A stretch of DNA of 64,000 bases from Loripinus fragilis (lineage: Eukaryota > Mollusca > Bivalvia > Lucinida > Lucinidae). Every line of letters begins with the position of its first letter. Position 1 is the stretch's first letter. The notes beneath the pieces are model-generated. The model had not been told where the DNA came from and ran no database searches. It saw only the letters and a program-made list of their open reading frames with translations. Where the stretch lies: contig OZ026520.1 in NCBI GenBank assembly GCA_964019695.1, positions 23,946,130 to 24,010,129 on the forward strand, read 5' to 3'. Below are positions 13,446-25,120 of the stretch, piece by piece. The translations under genes and the position numbers were made by a program.

Positions 13446-14906
13446 GTAAATGAAAATGATCAGGAAATAGCATAACCATACATTGCAGACCAACCCACGG
13501 CACCTTGATAAGGAGCCATAGGAGACTCACAGTCACAAGGCACCAGAAAGACAATTACAGTAAAGCAACTTTGCAACCTACTTTGGTTCAACTGGATAAA
13601 TAAAATAGCTAATAAATCCAACATACTTTAGATTACCACAATAATCCAAAACAGTGTATCGAATACAACTATTCGAAGGCCCCAAACAGTCTTAATGAGT
13701 GATTAATAACATTGTTCCCATGGAAAAGGTAGTTGGTCCAGTTGTCGAATTACATATCCCCTTAAAGCTTTTTACAATGGAAAAGGACTGATTAAAAATA
13801 AGGGTTGAAAACTCTGTTTCTGCTATTTAACATATATGAAAGAGAAAAGGGTATTTTGTGGTGCTTTCCTCACATTGATCAAAGTAATCCTTATGCGTAC
13901 AGTTGTAGTAGAAGGGGGTGGGATCAGTCAAAAAGCCAAACAAAATTATGTGCCAGAAAGTTCGTGGTGGTTTCATTCAGAAATCAAATACCTATACTTA
14001 GTGTTTTGATCACGTATAAGAAAGTTACTGACGTTTAAAATCCTGAGGTAGGTTTAAGGAAGTGCGTGAACGATGAAAGTGGATTTCATCCAAATAAAAT
14101 TCGATACAATGAAAACAGCATCAACTTGTTATCATTAACTTGTGAAAATACCTAACCCTTTCACTTGTGAAAATATCCAGATATACACTAAAATAGTGAG
14201 TATGATCAGGAAATACCACAATCACAATCTGCAGACGAACCAGTGGCATTGTGATTTCACTGCTAAACATTCAATAGAAAATATAATATGTTTATACTTA
14301 GCATTACTTTCCTATTGTTATGCAGTGAGATAGTTTTAGTAGTGGAATGAAATATTTCAATAGTGCGATATGTTTTTTCCCCGGAACTTATTTTTGTCAT
14401 AGCTATAGTATCTTGAGCAGTAACATATTTCACTAATGATGATATGATTTCCTGTGTGACTGTGTATAACTACACAACTATTTTCTTCGTTACCTTTTCG
14501 TGTCTTTTCTGTCTCTTTTTTTCTTGGAAACACTAAAAACACTAAAATACAGAATAATGCCTTGGATTTCCATGGTACGGATATCTCATTGCAAACAATA
14601 GGAACTTCGTGCAAGGTATATAATATAATATATTATTCTCTATATATATCTTAAAAGACTGAACCAAAAACAAAAGTTGTACATACAGTACAATAGGGAG
14701 ATAACAAACATGGAACTGAAAAAAAAACTTTAAAGTATTAACCCAATTATGCTTAATGGAATGCCCCTCCCCCTAATCTATTGGCTGAATCCATTTCGAA
14801 TTAAAGAATTGTTGGGTATAGACGCTGCATTCTGCTGATGTCCCATAAATTGGACGCTAGGTCGTATACGTTTTAAAAAGCTGAATTTGTATTAAATGGA
14901 TCTTAC
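13446..14906. other. Intron 3 sequence with family A fragments
   Basis: Partial family A copies at about 13460-13545 and 14193-14240 share GATCAGGAAATA and nearby AATCACAATCTGCAGAC-like stretches. No other exon candidate was seen. ORFs at 13805 and 14357 have no domain. Confidence 0.4.
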
Positions 14907-15061
14907 CAAAGACAGAGTTAGAATTAGTTGCCGGATTGACTACACCTCCAGACGTTCTAGCTTTCTTATTCTTGTAGAAGCAGTAGATACAACATATACA
15001 ACTGATCAGAAATATCAGTAACAACACACCACCAATCGCCAGTCCAACAATGGCAGCAATT
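14907..15061 (-). CDS. Shisa-like gene (minus), exon 3: membrane segment
   Basis: Bounded by a CTTTTTTCTTACAG acceptor and a TTTG|GTAAGA donor. The first base completes a serine codon from exon 2 and the last opens a valine codon finished by exon 4. It encodes a hydrophobic run of about 23 residues (IAAIVGLAIGGVLLLIFLIS), then a cysteine-rich juxtamembrane stretch (CICCIYC), a basic NKKAR stop-transfer and a PATNSNS linker. Confidence 0.87.
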
Positions 15062-15094
15062 CTGTAAGAAAAAAGCATTAAACCTGTTCTGAAA

Positions 15095-15280
15095 AAGTGA
15101 GTATGATCAGTTAATGCCACAATCACAGCCTACAACAACAAGGAAGATACACCAAACAGGGACAGCCATTCGACAGCGAGAACATAAAGCAACTCACTCA
15201 CCATTGTCTTCCTCAACACGATTGCAACGAGAGAAAAAAAACACCAAGAACTACATTACAAAACAATGACCAAACACAAA
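15095..15280 (+). repeat. Dispersed repeat family A, partial copy
   Basis: Starts GAGTATGATCAGTTAATGCC and is followed by the family's CAATCACAGCC, ACAGCC and CAACGAGAG-like stretches, all diverged. Fuller copies lie at 17467-17835 and 43615-43905. Confidence 0.5.
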
Positions 15281-15735
15281 AAACTAGAGGGTCTAATATT
15301 TCTGGATAGCCCACCTGATTTTAACAGATACTGATATATGAATGTATGTGAAACTGACGACGCCCCTCACGACTTATATGTTTGACAGATCAAATCCGTT
15401 AAAGATATAATGTAGATGATCACATGATCAGTACATGGGCGGATCCAGATCACCCGCCCCCGGAAAATCCAAAGTGGCGAAAAGTAGAAATACTTGTACG
15501 GACCCCCTCGAGCAGCTATTGGACCGTGCATACGACCCTCTTTGAAATGTGTTTATGACTAAAGAAAACGTTATCAGAGCCAGCCCTCTATTCCTGACGG
15601 AATTGTCTGGATCTGTACATTCCAGTTGCTGCAATACTTTGAAATTAATATGCCTCACAAGCTTCAAATAACGAAAAATATTTTAGCAAAAAAAAAGGAA
15701 TAAATAGAATCGCCCCCTTAGCGGCAGAAGGTGCT

Positions 15736-16044
15736 ATGTGCACTTTTCATACTTTTGAGAAAAACACGTTTAAAGATTTGCAGCCTCTTGAAAAATCAGG
15801 GTTAAAAACTCTTCTGCAACAAGGCATATCAGAACCTACATTTTATGGTGATTTAGTTTATAAATTCAATCGAATTTTTGGAAAACCTAATTTTAGTGAT
15901 CAATTCAAAAAGATAGTAAAACGTTTTATAAGGGTTGGATATAACTTGGATATCATGCGACAGTCTGCATGCCTAGTTTTAAACCTAATCACGGTTTATA
16001 GCTATGGTTTTCTCTTTAATTGCACGACGGTGGGTCAGGCCTAA
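15736..16044 (+). pseudogene. Possible transposable-element ORF remnant
   Basis: An open stretch of 102 codons with biased, protein-like composition, including GISEPTFYGDLVYKF and YNLDIMRQSACLV. It resembles a segment I associate with repeated retroelement-linked ORFs in mollusc genomes, but I cannot name the family with certainty. There is no plausible promoter, intron signal or partner exon nearby, and it ends at a stop in AT-rich DNA. It could also be an isolated exon of an unrecognised gene. Confidence 0.3.
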
Positions 16045-16219
16045 GACTCTATGACGGCTCTGACGTAAAGCTTTAATCGGTGGGTTGGTGCCTGATGCAT
16101 ATCTGTAGCTGGACCCACCGTGGTTCAACTTGAGGTTTTCTTTAGCTCTGAATATCTGTGAGTCATGAGCCCTTTTCTTTGTTTTATCATTGTGTGTTAA
16201 TTTGATTAGAGTGTTTCTC

Positions 16220-16625
16220 CATGATGATACATTGCATCAGTTAGATGGCCTCCATGCGAGCTGAACATTTCTTGTACTTCAACAACAGCAGAATCTAGGG
16301 CGAAGATTTAGTACCAGTAAAATGCATTTAAGCCCCCGGTGGCTTAGGCTGCTGTCCGTTCAAAGGCGGTGGTTCTGTTGTTGTTGACTTTTTGCTTATT
16401 GTTACTCTCATTGTGGGAGTCTGTAATTGTTCTCTGTTTTGTTGTACGTTACTTTATGTCCATTCCAGTATTGCAACCATCTTGATGGGGAAGAGGAAGC
16501 TGGTTGCTTTGCTTAATTTGTCTTCCTGGTGTCTCGTGATGGTTGTGCGGCTCTTCCTCGCGATGCCACGGGGTTGTCTGCGGTTTGTGATTGTGGTATT
16601 TCCTGATCATACTCACTTACTATTT
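16220..16625 (-). repeat. Dispersed repeat family A, near-full copy
   Basis: Reverse complement of 17467-17835. Shared marks are CCACCGGGGGCTTAA-like sequence, GAACCACCGCC, CCCACAATG and CATCAAGATGGTTGCAATAC. The 109-codon ORF at 16392-16721 is this repeat read through. Confidence 0.7.
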
Positions 16626-16989
16626 TTGCAATATAAATGTTTGATGTTAATATTGAAAATAGTGTTTGCATGTATAGTTTCAACTGAAACTTGTCTGGAA
16701 CAATTTAGTTTAGAAATATAGAGTTATTCCCCTTTTTGGAGATGACTCTTTTTACCGTACAGCAAATCCTCAATTCTTTGGGATGAAAAAGTGTCATATG
16801 TCACATAGCACCTTTTGTAACCAATGAAATTTAAGTCATGTGTTCATTAAAAAAAAGTGCTATTTGACAAATGGCACCTTTTGTCAAAATTAAGTAATAT
16901 TCTATCTTTAAAGAAAAAGGTGTTATCTGTTAAATGGTACATTTGACCACCAAATGATGTACTGCTCTTATCATTTTGGTAATAGCTAA

Positions 16990-17465
16990 AGGTGTTAATT
17001 GTTAGTTATGTGAGATTGTGACATCTGTATATAATAATGTGACATCTGTATGTACGAATATGTTAATATATGGCATTTCAATGTAAGAATATGACATTCA
17101 ATATGTAAAATGTGACATTTCTATGTAAAAATGAGACATATCTATGAAAGAATGAGCACCTAGCTCTATATAAGAATGCACTATCTTTATGTACGAATGT
17201 GACATCTCTGAGTAAGAATTTGACATCTCTTTTTAAAATTTTATGTCTTTATGTAATAATGAAATACATTTATGTAAAAAATGACAACCCTTTGTAAGAA
17301 CTAAACTTCTTTAGGCAAGAAAGGTCCATCGCTATTGACCATATGACATCTCTATGTAAGAATAATATCTCTGGGAGGGAATGCAACATCTCTATTTAAG
17401 AATGTAAAACTCTCTTTCTAAGAATGTGATATCTTAATGTAATAATGTGAATATATATGTAAGAA
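16990..17465 (+). repeat. Degenerate ~20-bp minisatellite, block 1
   Basis: Imperfect tandem copies of a unit close to TATGTAAGAATGTGACATCT. The block continues at 18920-19330 and 19580-19940; the gaps are partly due to later insertions. Confidence 0.65.
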
Positions 17466-17466
17466 A

Positions 17467-17835
17467 TAGGGGAGTATGATCAGGAAATACCACAATCACA
17501 AACTGAAGACAAACCCATGGTACCGCGTGGAAGAGCCAATCACGAGACACCAGGAAGTCAAACTAAGCAAAGCAACCAGCTCTCTCTTCCCCATCAAGAT
17601 GATTGCGAAACTAAAATGGACATAAAGTAACGTACAGCAAAATATAAAGAACAAATTCATAATCCCACAATGGGAGTAACAATAAACGACAAAGCAACAA
17701 CAGAACCACCGCCTTGGTACAGCAGCCTAAGCCACTGGGGGTGGGGGGGGGGCTTAAATGCATTTTACTGGTACCAGATTTTCGCCCAAAATTCTGCTGT
17801 TGTTAAAGTACAAGAAATATTCAGCTCGCATGTAT
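17467..17835 (+). repeat. Dispersed repeat family A copy inserted in the minisatellite
   Basis: Runs from GAGTATGATCAGGAAATACC to CAAGAAATATTCAGCTCGCA. The minisatellite flanks both ends, so this copy arrived later. A GGGGTGGGGGGGGGG tract lies at about 17739. Confidence 0.7.
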
Positions 17836-17887
17836 CATTTTTATGTGGGAATGTTTCATTTTTATGTAAATATTTGTTATCTATATA

Positions 17888-18915
17888 CACTTAACCGAAG
17901 TTCTAGGTAGCCACTTATCAATTTCTTTTTTTTCTTACTAAGCCCTAGTGATACTGAAATGAATTTTAGCCCAAGTATGTGCATTGAAATGTACTAAAGT
18001 TAAGCGGTGTTTTGGAAGAGATTTCTATCACTTCACGGTTTTTGGGTTCAAAAATGCAAAAAATCAACTTTTTGAAGAAAATAAGCGTTTTGAGTGCAGT
18101 TTTTATCGAATTCAAGTGCAGGTGATTGCAAACATGCCTTATCGACCTGAAAAACCACCAAACACTTGACATTTTGCTTATGACAGATTTTTTATGAATT
18201 GTTAAAAATTGATTATTTTCTGAATTTTCTAAAATTTTCGGAAATCATCAGCTGCACATACTAAAGTCATTGTTTGTTATTTATTTTATGTTAATATGTT
18301 TGACAAAACACAATGCAGCTTGATGAGCCCATTTTACCAGTTTGGTATCCACTTCCGATTTTAGCATGAAATTTAAATGGCATTTGTTAAAGACTTCTTT
18401 TAATTTTAAGCAGAACAGTGACTCCAATTCATAATAAATAACCCCTGATAAATAAACAGCTGTGCCGCAGATAATAAAGCGTACAGAGCAATGCAAAGTG
18501 AGTATGCAAACTGCATGGTTAAGCTTAAAATCCTTTGATTAAGTTGTTGACCGTGGCTGCCTTCATGTTAACGTAGAAGAGAAATGGAGTGTTAAATTGT
18601 CAAAAAAACTTTTAATTCTTTTCATCTTATATCGCAGCTGTTATAAACATCTTCAAACTAATTAAAATATAAATGAATAACGTATCTGATGAATAGTTTA
18701 TATCACACTAAACAAGTGTGACTTTTTGAAATGATGGTACCTTTACCGGGACCTCGTCTGTGCAAGGTCTACCAATCATTTTGAAATGACATAATTTGCA
18801 GAGTCTCGACAAAGCCTTAGACCTTTTTATTGAATTTGAATTTTATGAGAGCGATTTTTACTTTCTGAACAGGAGCAAAAAATGTATGGTGGCTACTTAT
18901 AACTTCGGTTCAGTG
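17888..18915. mobile_element. Non-autonomous DNA transposon, 27-bp TIRs, TATA duplication
   Basis: The left end CACTTAACCGAAGTTCTAGG and the right end (inverted) CACTGAACCGAAGTTATAAG match over about 27 bp with three differences. TATA flanks both ends (17884-17887 and 18916-18919). The 1028-bp interior has only short overlapping ORFs (17966-18172). CAC termini with a 4-bp duplication fit Chapaev/CACTA-like elements; that assignment is inferred. It interrupts the ~20-bp minisatellite. Confidence 0.65.
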
Positions 18916-18919
18916 TATA

Positions 18920-19330
18920 ATATCGTGCCATCGGTATGTTAGACCATAGTGTATCTCTATATGACAATGTGTTATTTCTACATTTAAGATGCAACATCTC
19001 TATAACAATCGTGGCATGTCTATGTAAGAATGTAACATGTCTATGAAAGAATGTGACAAGTATATACAAATATAACATAATATGTATGTAATAATGTGAC
19101 ATTTTTACATATGAATGTGACATCTCTAAGAGTATTTGTATGCAGGAGTGTGATATCGCATTGCAATAATGTGGCATATCTATGTAAGAATGTGACAATG
19201 CTTCATCTGTATGTAAGAATGTGACAGCTCCTTTTAAGAATTTGACATCTATATGTAGGAATAAGACTTCTGTATGTAAGATTGTGATAGTTCTTTGTAA
19301 GACTATAATATTTCTTCAAATTTCTTGATT
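18920..19330 (+). repeat. Degenerate ~20-bp minisatellite, block 2
   Basis: Same unit as 16990-17465 (TAAGAATGTGACAT core), resuming directly after the TIR element. Confidence 0.65.
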
Positions 19331-19579
19331 TCATAATTTGAATATTTGATGAGTAAAGGTATTAGATGCCGTTCGTTACTAAACTCAAAGGTTATTAAAG
19401 CCAGCAATTGAAATAAATATTTTTTCGGCAGTAGTAAAACAGTTTTTTTAAATGGAGAAAATAAAGCATGGTTATTTAGCAAAACAATGGATATATTCCA
19501 TTAAATCCAAGGTGTACACCACGTTGCACTCCTATCTACCTTGACAAGTCCTCATGTTAACCGCCAAAGAACATTTCAG

Positions 19580-19940
19580 TTGTCTAATGTAGAATGTGAT
19601 ACCCCTATGGAATAATGTGACATCTGTATGAAAGAATGAGGCATAAAACATGATATGGCATCACTATATAAGAATGTGACATCTCTCTGTTAAAGAATGC
19701 GATATCTCTCTGTAAGAATAAAACATACGTATGTCAGATTGTGACATATGTAGGAATCTCTTATTTGCCTGTAGGGATGTGACTTCATTATGTTAAATTG
19801 TGACATCTGTATGTAATAATGTGATACCTCTATGTAAGAATATGACATGTATGTTAGTATGCAACATATCTTTGTAAGAATATAACATCTCTATGAAGGG
19901 ATGTGATATATGTATGTAAGAATGTTACATATATATGTAC
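19580..19940 (+). repeat. Degenerate ~20-bp minisatellite, block 3
   Basis: Further imperfect copies of the TATGTAAGAATGTGACATCT-like unit, separated from block 2 by about 250 bp of unrelated AT-rich sequence. Confidence 0.6.
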
Positions 19941-20386
19941 AAAATCGAAATTTTCATACAAGAATAAGTTATGTGTTAAATGAAAAAAAAACAAAGAGAA
20001 AGGTGCTATCTGTCAAATGGTACATTTTGTCAGCCAATACTGTATTGATTTAATCACTTTGGTAAACGCAAAATTAAGTATTTTTCATGTAACACATTTT
20101 TACTCTAAATAACTTTAACGAAAGCATCCTTTTCTTCCAACTAAAAGGTGTAATGTGACACATAGCACCTTCTGCTGCAAATTTGACAGCAAATAACTCT
20201 TTTTGTCGCTAACAAAATTATAGATATCCACATAGGACCAAATTAAATTTTGTTACCATAACTTGTGTTCAAGGAATACAGCCATGATTAGTTGTGAGAT
20301 AATAGATACTATGTTAAGAATCGTTAAAACTAAAATAACTCTATTTTGTTTAAAAGGTTAGATATCACCTTCTACATAAACTGGTA

Positions 20387-20616
20387 CATTAAAACCGGTC
20401 TAAAGCAGCCACTCAAAAAGAACACCAAAATTGTGTTGTTTTTTCAATACCAATTATCGCTTAATGCAGGTCAAAAGTATTGCAGAATGCTCCAAGGGGA
20501 GCATTTTGCAATAATTGGAGCATTCTGCAAGACTTTTGACCTTCATTAAGCTACCATTTTAGCATTAAGACCTTTGTTTTTCTATTTCAATTGGCCACTG
20601 AAGACAGGTGTTACGG
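20387..20616. mobile_element. Degenerate TA-flanked palindromic MITE, family E
   Basis: A diverged copy of the elements at 41357-41561 and 44291-44488. It shares AGCAGCCACTCAAAAA, AGTATTGCAGAATGCTCC and the inverted terminal AGACAGGTGTTAC. TA is present at each proposed end. Confidence 0.55.
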
Positions 20617-20654
20617 TATATGTTACGGTAAGGACACATAATAGGGCTACTTAC

Positions 20655-20754
20655 GAAAGGGTACAGCAATTTCGAATTAACCCATCACCACAGCAACCAA
20701 ACTCACAATAGTCAAGCCCTGTCCCAGTGAAACAATATTCCTTGTCTGCTGTTG
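20655..20754 (-). CDS. Shisa-like gene (minus), exon 2: six-cysteine ectodomain
   Basis: Preceded by an ATTATTTTACAG acceptor and followed by a TTTC|GTAAGT donor. The 100 bp read in one frame, with two bases at each end shared with neighbouring exons. It encodes about 33 residues with the pattern C-x(8)-C-x(3)-CC-x(8)-CC, the six cysteines that define the Shisa-like ectodomain. The paralogous exon is 42056-42152. It is too short to stand out as an ORF and was found from the paralogue and the splice sites. Confidence 0.85.
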
Positions 20755-21720
20755 CTGTAAAATAATGAAAAGAGCTTTGCTTGTTTTGACGTACAACTAT
20801 TAACTTGAGGGTACGTGTTTGCTAATGTATTTTGGCTGTTGTATGTGTTTTTGTTTGTTTATTCATTTAATTTTCATCTATTGTTCTGTTGCTTGTTTTC
20901 TTGTTATGTTGTTGTTTGGGGACACTGGTTTTTAACAGAATGCATTTGTTTTGGTGTATCGAGATGATTCCAATGAGAACATAAACAAATGTGTTTGAAA
21001 GTAAATGAGTTGCATGGGCGGATCCAGAGGGGGGGAGACAGGGTGTTTGGACCCCCTAGAAAGTCACAAACGGCTATAGGTTTCCTTAGAAATTCTGGTA
21101 TGGAGCAATCATTCTTTACAAATAAATGTATCTGCTTAATAACTTCTAAGCACTGTTAATTCTTCCTCAGCATCAGCTGTTTAATAGCAGCAATTAAGAC
21201 AGCATTTTGTATTCTGGTCCATGGATTATAGCACATATGGGCATTCATGCTGGCTCTTAGAACAAGCAGTCTATCAGTTTTGGTGGACATTGGTATCATT
21301 GACTGCCTAAAATGTATTTAAGTACAGCTCTTGCTAAGCACCATGCAAATGGCGATACATCCATGGTTACAGAAATCGTAAATTTGTGTCCTATCATTTA
21401 GTACTTGTCACCAAACACAGACTGGTACAATATTTCTTTGATTGGAAGCTCGTTGCCATGGCAACCAGAAATTTTCAATTTTACCTCATTTTCCTGAGTA
21501 AATGCTACAAAAAAGCTGATTTTTGGTTATTTTGATTTACCAAGAGTTTGTGCCATGGTAGTAAAATAGTTAATTTGGTATATCAGTTCTGTAGATTGAT
21601 CTTGGCTTTAATAAATGATATACTAACAATTGTATTATGATAACTCGTACACGAAAATCAAACTAGTATTGGGAGGTGGGGTACTTATAATCTGGGTTTT
21701 AGCAAAATTATGAAAAATCA
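20755..21720. other. Intron 1 sequence; no gene recognised
   Basis: A short GGGCGGATCCAGAGGGGGG motif near 21015 recurs at about 15434 and 37435, so it is a dispersed repeat end. Nothing else was identified. Confidence 0.35.
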
Positions 21721-21724
21721 GCAA

Positions 21725-23220
21725 ATTTCAAGATAATTTTTCTCCCATGACCATCCTAATGTAAGACAATGATGTATTTAAATCAATTAAGTGATATATG
21801 TTCTCAAACAAAAATGGAAGAAACCCGTGTGTTTTTTCTTCTCTAACATGCAATTGTGTTAAGGTAGCAGCAACCGTTTTCAAAATCTTAGAAATCGACC
21901 AAAAAGGCACATTTAAACATAATTTTTCTCCCATGAACATCCTAATGTAAGACAATGATGTATTTAAACCAATAAAGTAATGTATGTTCTTAAGCAAAAA
22001 TGCAAGAAACCCATGTGTTTTTTCTTCTCTTGCGTGCAATTGTGTTAAGGTAGCAGCAACCGTTTTCAAAATCTAAGAAATCTGCCAAAATGGCACATTT
22101 AAACATAATTTTTCTCCCATGACCATCCTAATGTAAGACAATGATGTATTTAAACCAATAAAGTAATGTATAATCTTAAACAAAAATGCAAGAAACCCAT
22201 GTGTTTTTCCTCTCTTGCGTGCAATTGTGTTAAGGTAGCAGCAACCGTTTTCAAAATCTAAAAAATCGGCAAAAATGGGCACACTTTAACATAATTTTTC
22301 TCCCATGACCACCCTAATGTTAGACAATGATGTTTTAGAACCAATAAAGTAATGTCTGTTCTTAAGTAAAAATGCAAGAAACTCATGTGTTTTTCCTCTC
22401 TTGCGTGCAATTGTGTTAAGGTAGCAGCAACCGTTTTCAAAATCTAAGAAATCTGCCAAAAAGGCACATTTTAACATATTTTTTCTCCCATGACCATCCT
22501 AATGTAAAACAATGATGTATTTAAACCAATAACGTAATGAACGATCTTAAACAAAAATGCAAGAAACCCATGTGTTTTTTCTTCTCTTTCGTGCAATTGT
22601 GTTAAGGTAGCAGCAACCGTTTTCAAAATCTAAGAAATCGGCAAAAATGGGCACACTTTAACATAACTTTTCTCCCATGACCACCCTAATGTTAGACAAT
22701 GATGTTTTAGAACCAATAAAGTAATGTCTGTTCTTAAGTAAAAATGCAAGAAACCCATGTGTTTTCCTCTCTTGCGTGCAATTGTGTTAAGGTAGCAGCA
22801 ACCGTTTTCAAAATCTAAGAAATCTGCCAAAAAGGCACATTTTAACATATTTTTTCTCCCATGACCATCCTAATGTAAAACAATGATGTATTTAAACCAA
22901 TAACGTAATGAACGATCTTAAACAAAAATGCAAGAAACCCATGTGTTTTTTCTTCTCTTTCGTGCAATTGTGTTAAGGTAGCAGCAACCGTTTTCAAAAT
23001 CTAAGAAATCAGCAAAAAATGGCACATTTTAACATAATTTTTCTCCCATGACCATACTAATGTAAGACTATGATGTTTTAAAACCAATAAATTAATGTAT
23101 GTTCTTAAACAAAAATGTAAGAAACCCATGTTTTTTTTCTTCTCTTGCGTGCAATTGTGTTAAGGTAACAGTAACCTTTTACAAAATCGAAGAAATCAGC
23201 AAAATGACACATTTTACCAT
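21725..23220. repeat. 186-bp satellite, eight tandem copies
   Basis: The marker TCTCCCATGA recurs at 21741, 21927, 22113, 22299, 22484, 22671, 22855 and 23042, a period of 184-187 bp. Copies at about 22285-22645 and 22646-23015 resemble each other as pairs more than their neighbours do, which indicates a 372-bp higher-order unit. Because 186 is a multiple of three, minus-strand ORFs recur in every copy. They are shadows, not genes. Confidence 0.9.
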
Positions 23221-23539
23221 AAAATGTCTATGATGTGTGAAATGTTAAAGTACAAGTGTAAACAAAATGATTAGTTTGACCACGGTGAGGGGCGGGGGAG
23301 CACTTCAGTTAAACTTTTGATGTTTTCTATATGTTGAATATGTGTAGCAAAGACAGAGTTTTATACCCATATCTTTAAATTGTTATTTGTCCAATGAGAA
23401 AAACACTTTTGTGGAAAATTCGAGGGTTGAACCTACTATCTTTTTCATTGAAAAATTCATTTTCTTTGAAACTTTTATCCGGCCATTTTATGGGCAGTCC
23501 TTCATTAAGACTGTCCGAGGTCCTTTAAAAGCATGCATG

Positions 23540-23642
23540 CATTTTGTGTGCAATTGTATTAAATTTAAGGAATATGTATTAAACCACTTTCAAAATCTAA
23601 GAAATGGGGGAAAAGGAACATTTCAAGATATTTTTCTCTCAT
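23540..23642. repeat. Outlying diverged monomer of the 186-bp satellite
   Basis: Shares GTGCAATTGT, TTTCAAAATCTAAGAAAT and TTTTTCTCTCAT with the array, about 320 bp beyond its end. Confidence 0.6.
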
Positions 23643-23702
23643 AGTGGATAAACCACTCGGTTATAAACCAGGGGTTGTTGGTTTGATTCTTGGCTTCTCC
23701 AG

Positions 23703-24971
23703 TCTTTCCATGACCGTTATTGCTTAACTGTTGGTTGAACGCTAAACAGAATCACACTGTTTCATATTGGCGATCGATAACACTATAATTGCGTTCTACT
23801 ATACTATCGTTATGACAATCGAAAACCCTATTTTCGGCGATCGAAAATGTAGCTTTGATAAATCCGTGCCTTGGAGGTCGCCCTAGCCCGTTGTGGTAAG
23901 TTTTCACATAGCTGAAAAAAGCCATGAAGAACTGAATTATTGTGTTTAATGAGTTGTGCGTGCGTTTTTTTGCAGGCCTGTTAGGGATTATGTTAGGGGG
24001 CTACATCTAGAATAATGAAGTTTGACGCAAAAGATAAATAAAATAAATAATACTCAGTGTCTCTGGGTCTGGTACTGGACAGTCTTTGAGTTCGGTATCG
24101 GACCCCTAGACACAGGGTCTCAGAGTCAGATGCCAGACCCCGAGCCCCACCTATAAGGAGTGGCCCAGGGTCTGGTAGTATGTGTATTGTCCAGCACATT
24201 GTTGAATAACTGGCTCAACCCAAGGACTTGCAATATTTTTTTTCTTTGCCACATTGCACTTTCAATAGTTAGCAAAAAGCGATTGCAGGCACATTGTTTA
24301 ATTGCTATCGCACCCGACAAAGATAATCCTAAAGTTGTGATACGATTTTCGCGAACAGTACAATTATACACAATTAACGACCAATCATCCTTGAAGCTGT
24401 GCAATTTTTCGAGTGAAACGCGCAGTCTTTGAAAGCTGCAAAGGGCAGAGTTTCTAACAAGACAAGCTCTACGATATCATAAAGTATCTTAACACTGTAT
24501 TAGCGGCGGCATGAACATGAAATCCAGATGGATATGAAAGGAAAAAAAAAACAAGTATATTTGATCGTCCGTCTGTCTGCCACTCCGTCCGTCCGTCTGC
24601 CAGGAACCTAGATCAGATTGCGTGATTGAAATATTTTTCTTTATTCCCAACCAATGAAATTGTTCTTTTGAGCACCCAAAAGCTGGATAAGAAATTATTA
24701 ACAGCATACCGAACAGCATGATTACAGTAATTCTTCAGTTTGTTGCATATACCTAAATCATCGTACTTTTAATATTATGTTCCGCCCGTCAATGAGACAG
24801 TTCTTTCGAGCACCCAAAAGCTATGTCAAAGCTAAGCATAAGACTCAAGAGTTGCCACTGTCGACCCGCCAGAGGAATGCCGTACTGGTGGGATGGGCCG
24901 ATTTTTAGACAATACATAAACTTGTATTTGCCAAAATTAACTATTGACTTAGCAGACCCATATAACAGTAT
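23703..24971. other. Intron 1 sequence; no gene recognised
   Basis: Opposite-strand ORFs at 24126-24432 overlap each other and have no domain. GTCCGTCTGTCTGCC-type microsatellite near 24570-24602. Confidence 0.35.
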
Positions 24972-25120
24972 GCTAGCTCATTTAAAACGTCTTTGCAGCA
25001 AACAGTGTGCACCTAGATCAGACTGCTACCATAGCAGCAGTCTGATTCGGGTCCACACTGTTTGTCTGTATACTGAAATTAGCTAATTTAAAACATGTAG
25101 CAGATGACGACAACAGACAT
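24972..25120. mobile_element. Palindromic repeat family D, copy 2
   Basis: The central hairpin is AACAGTGTGCACCTAGATCA against TGATTCGGGTCCACACTGTT, with CAGATGACGACAACAGAC-like arms on the right. Confidence 0.55.

Noticed and set aside
16392..16721. 109-codon ORF, with a similar one at 43514-43843
   Set aside because: Both are family A repeat sequence read in the same frame; they diverge at the repeat edges.
21728..22848. Series of minus-strand ORFs of 60-113 codons
   Set aside because: They follow the 186-bp satellite period and are frame shadows of the repeat.
23644..23702. tRNA-like stretch with a GGTTTGATTCT box B-like motif
   Set aside because: No 5' acceptor strand, D-arm or matching 3' end could be folded; at best a tRNA-derived SINE relic.
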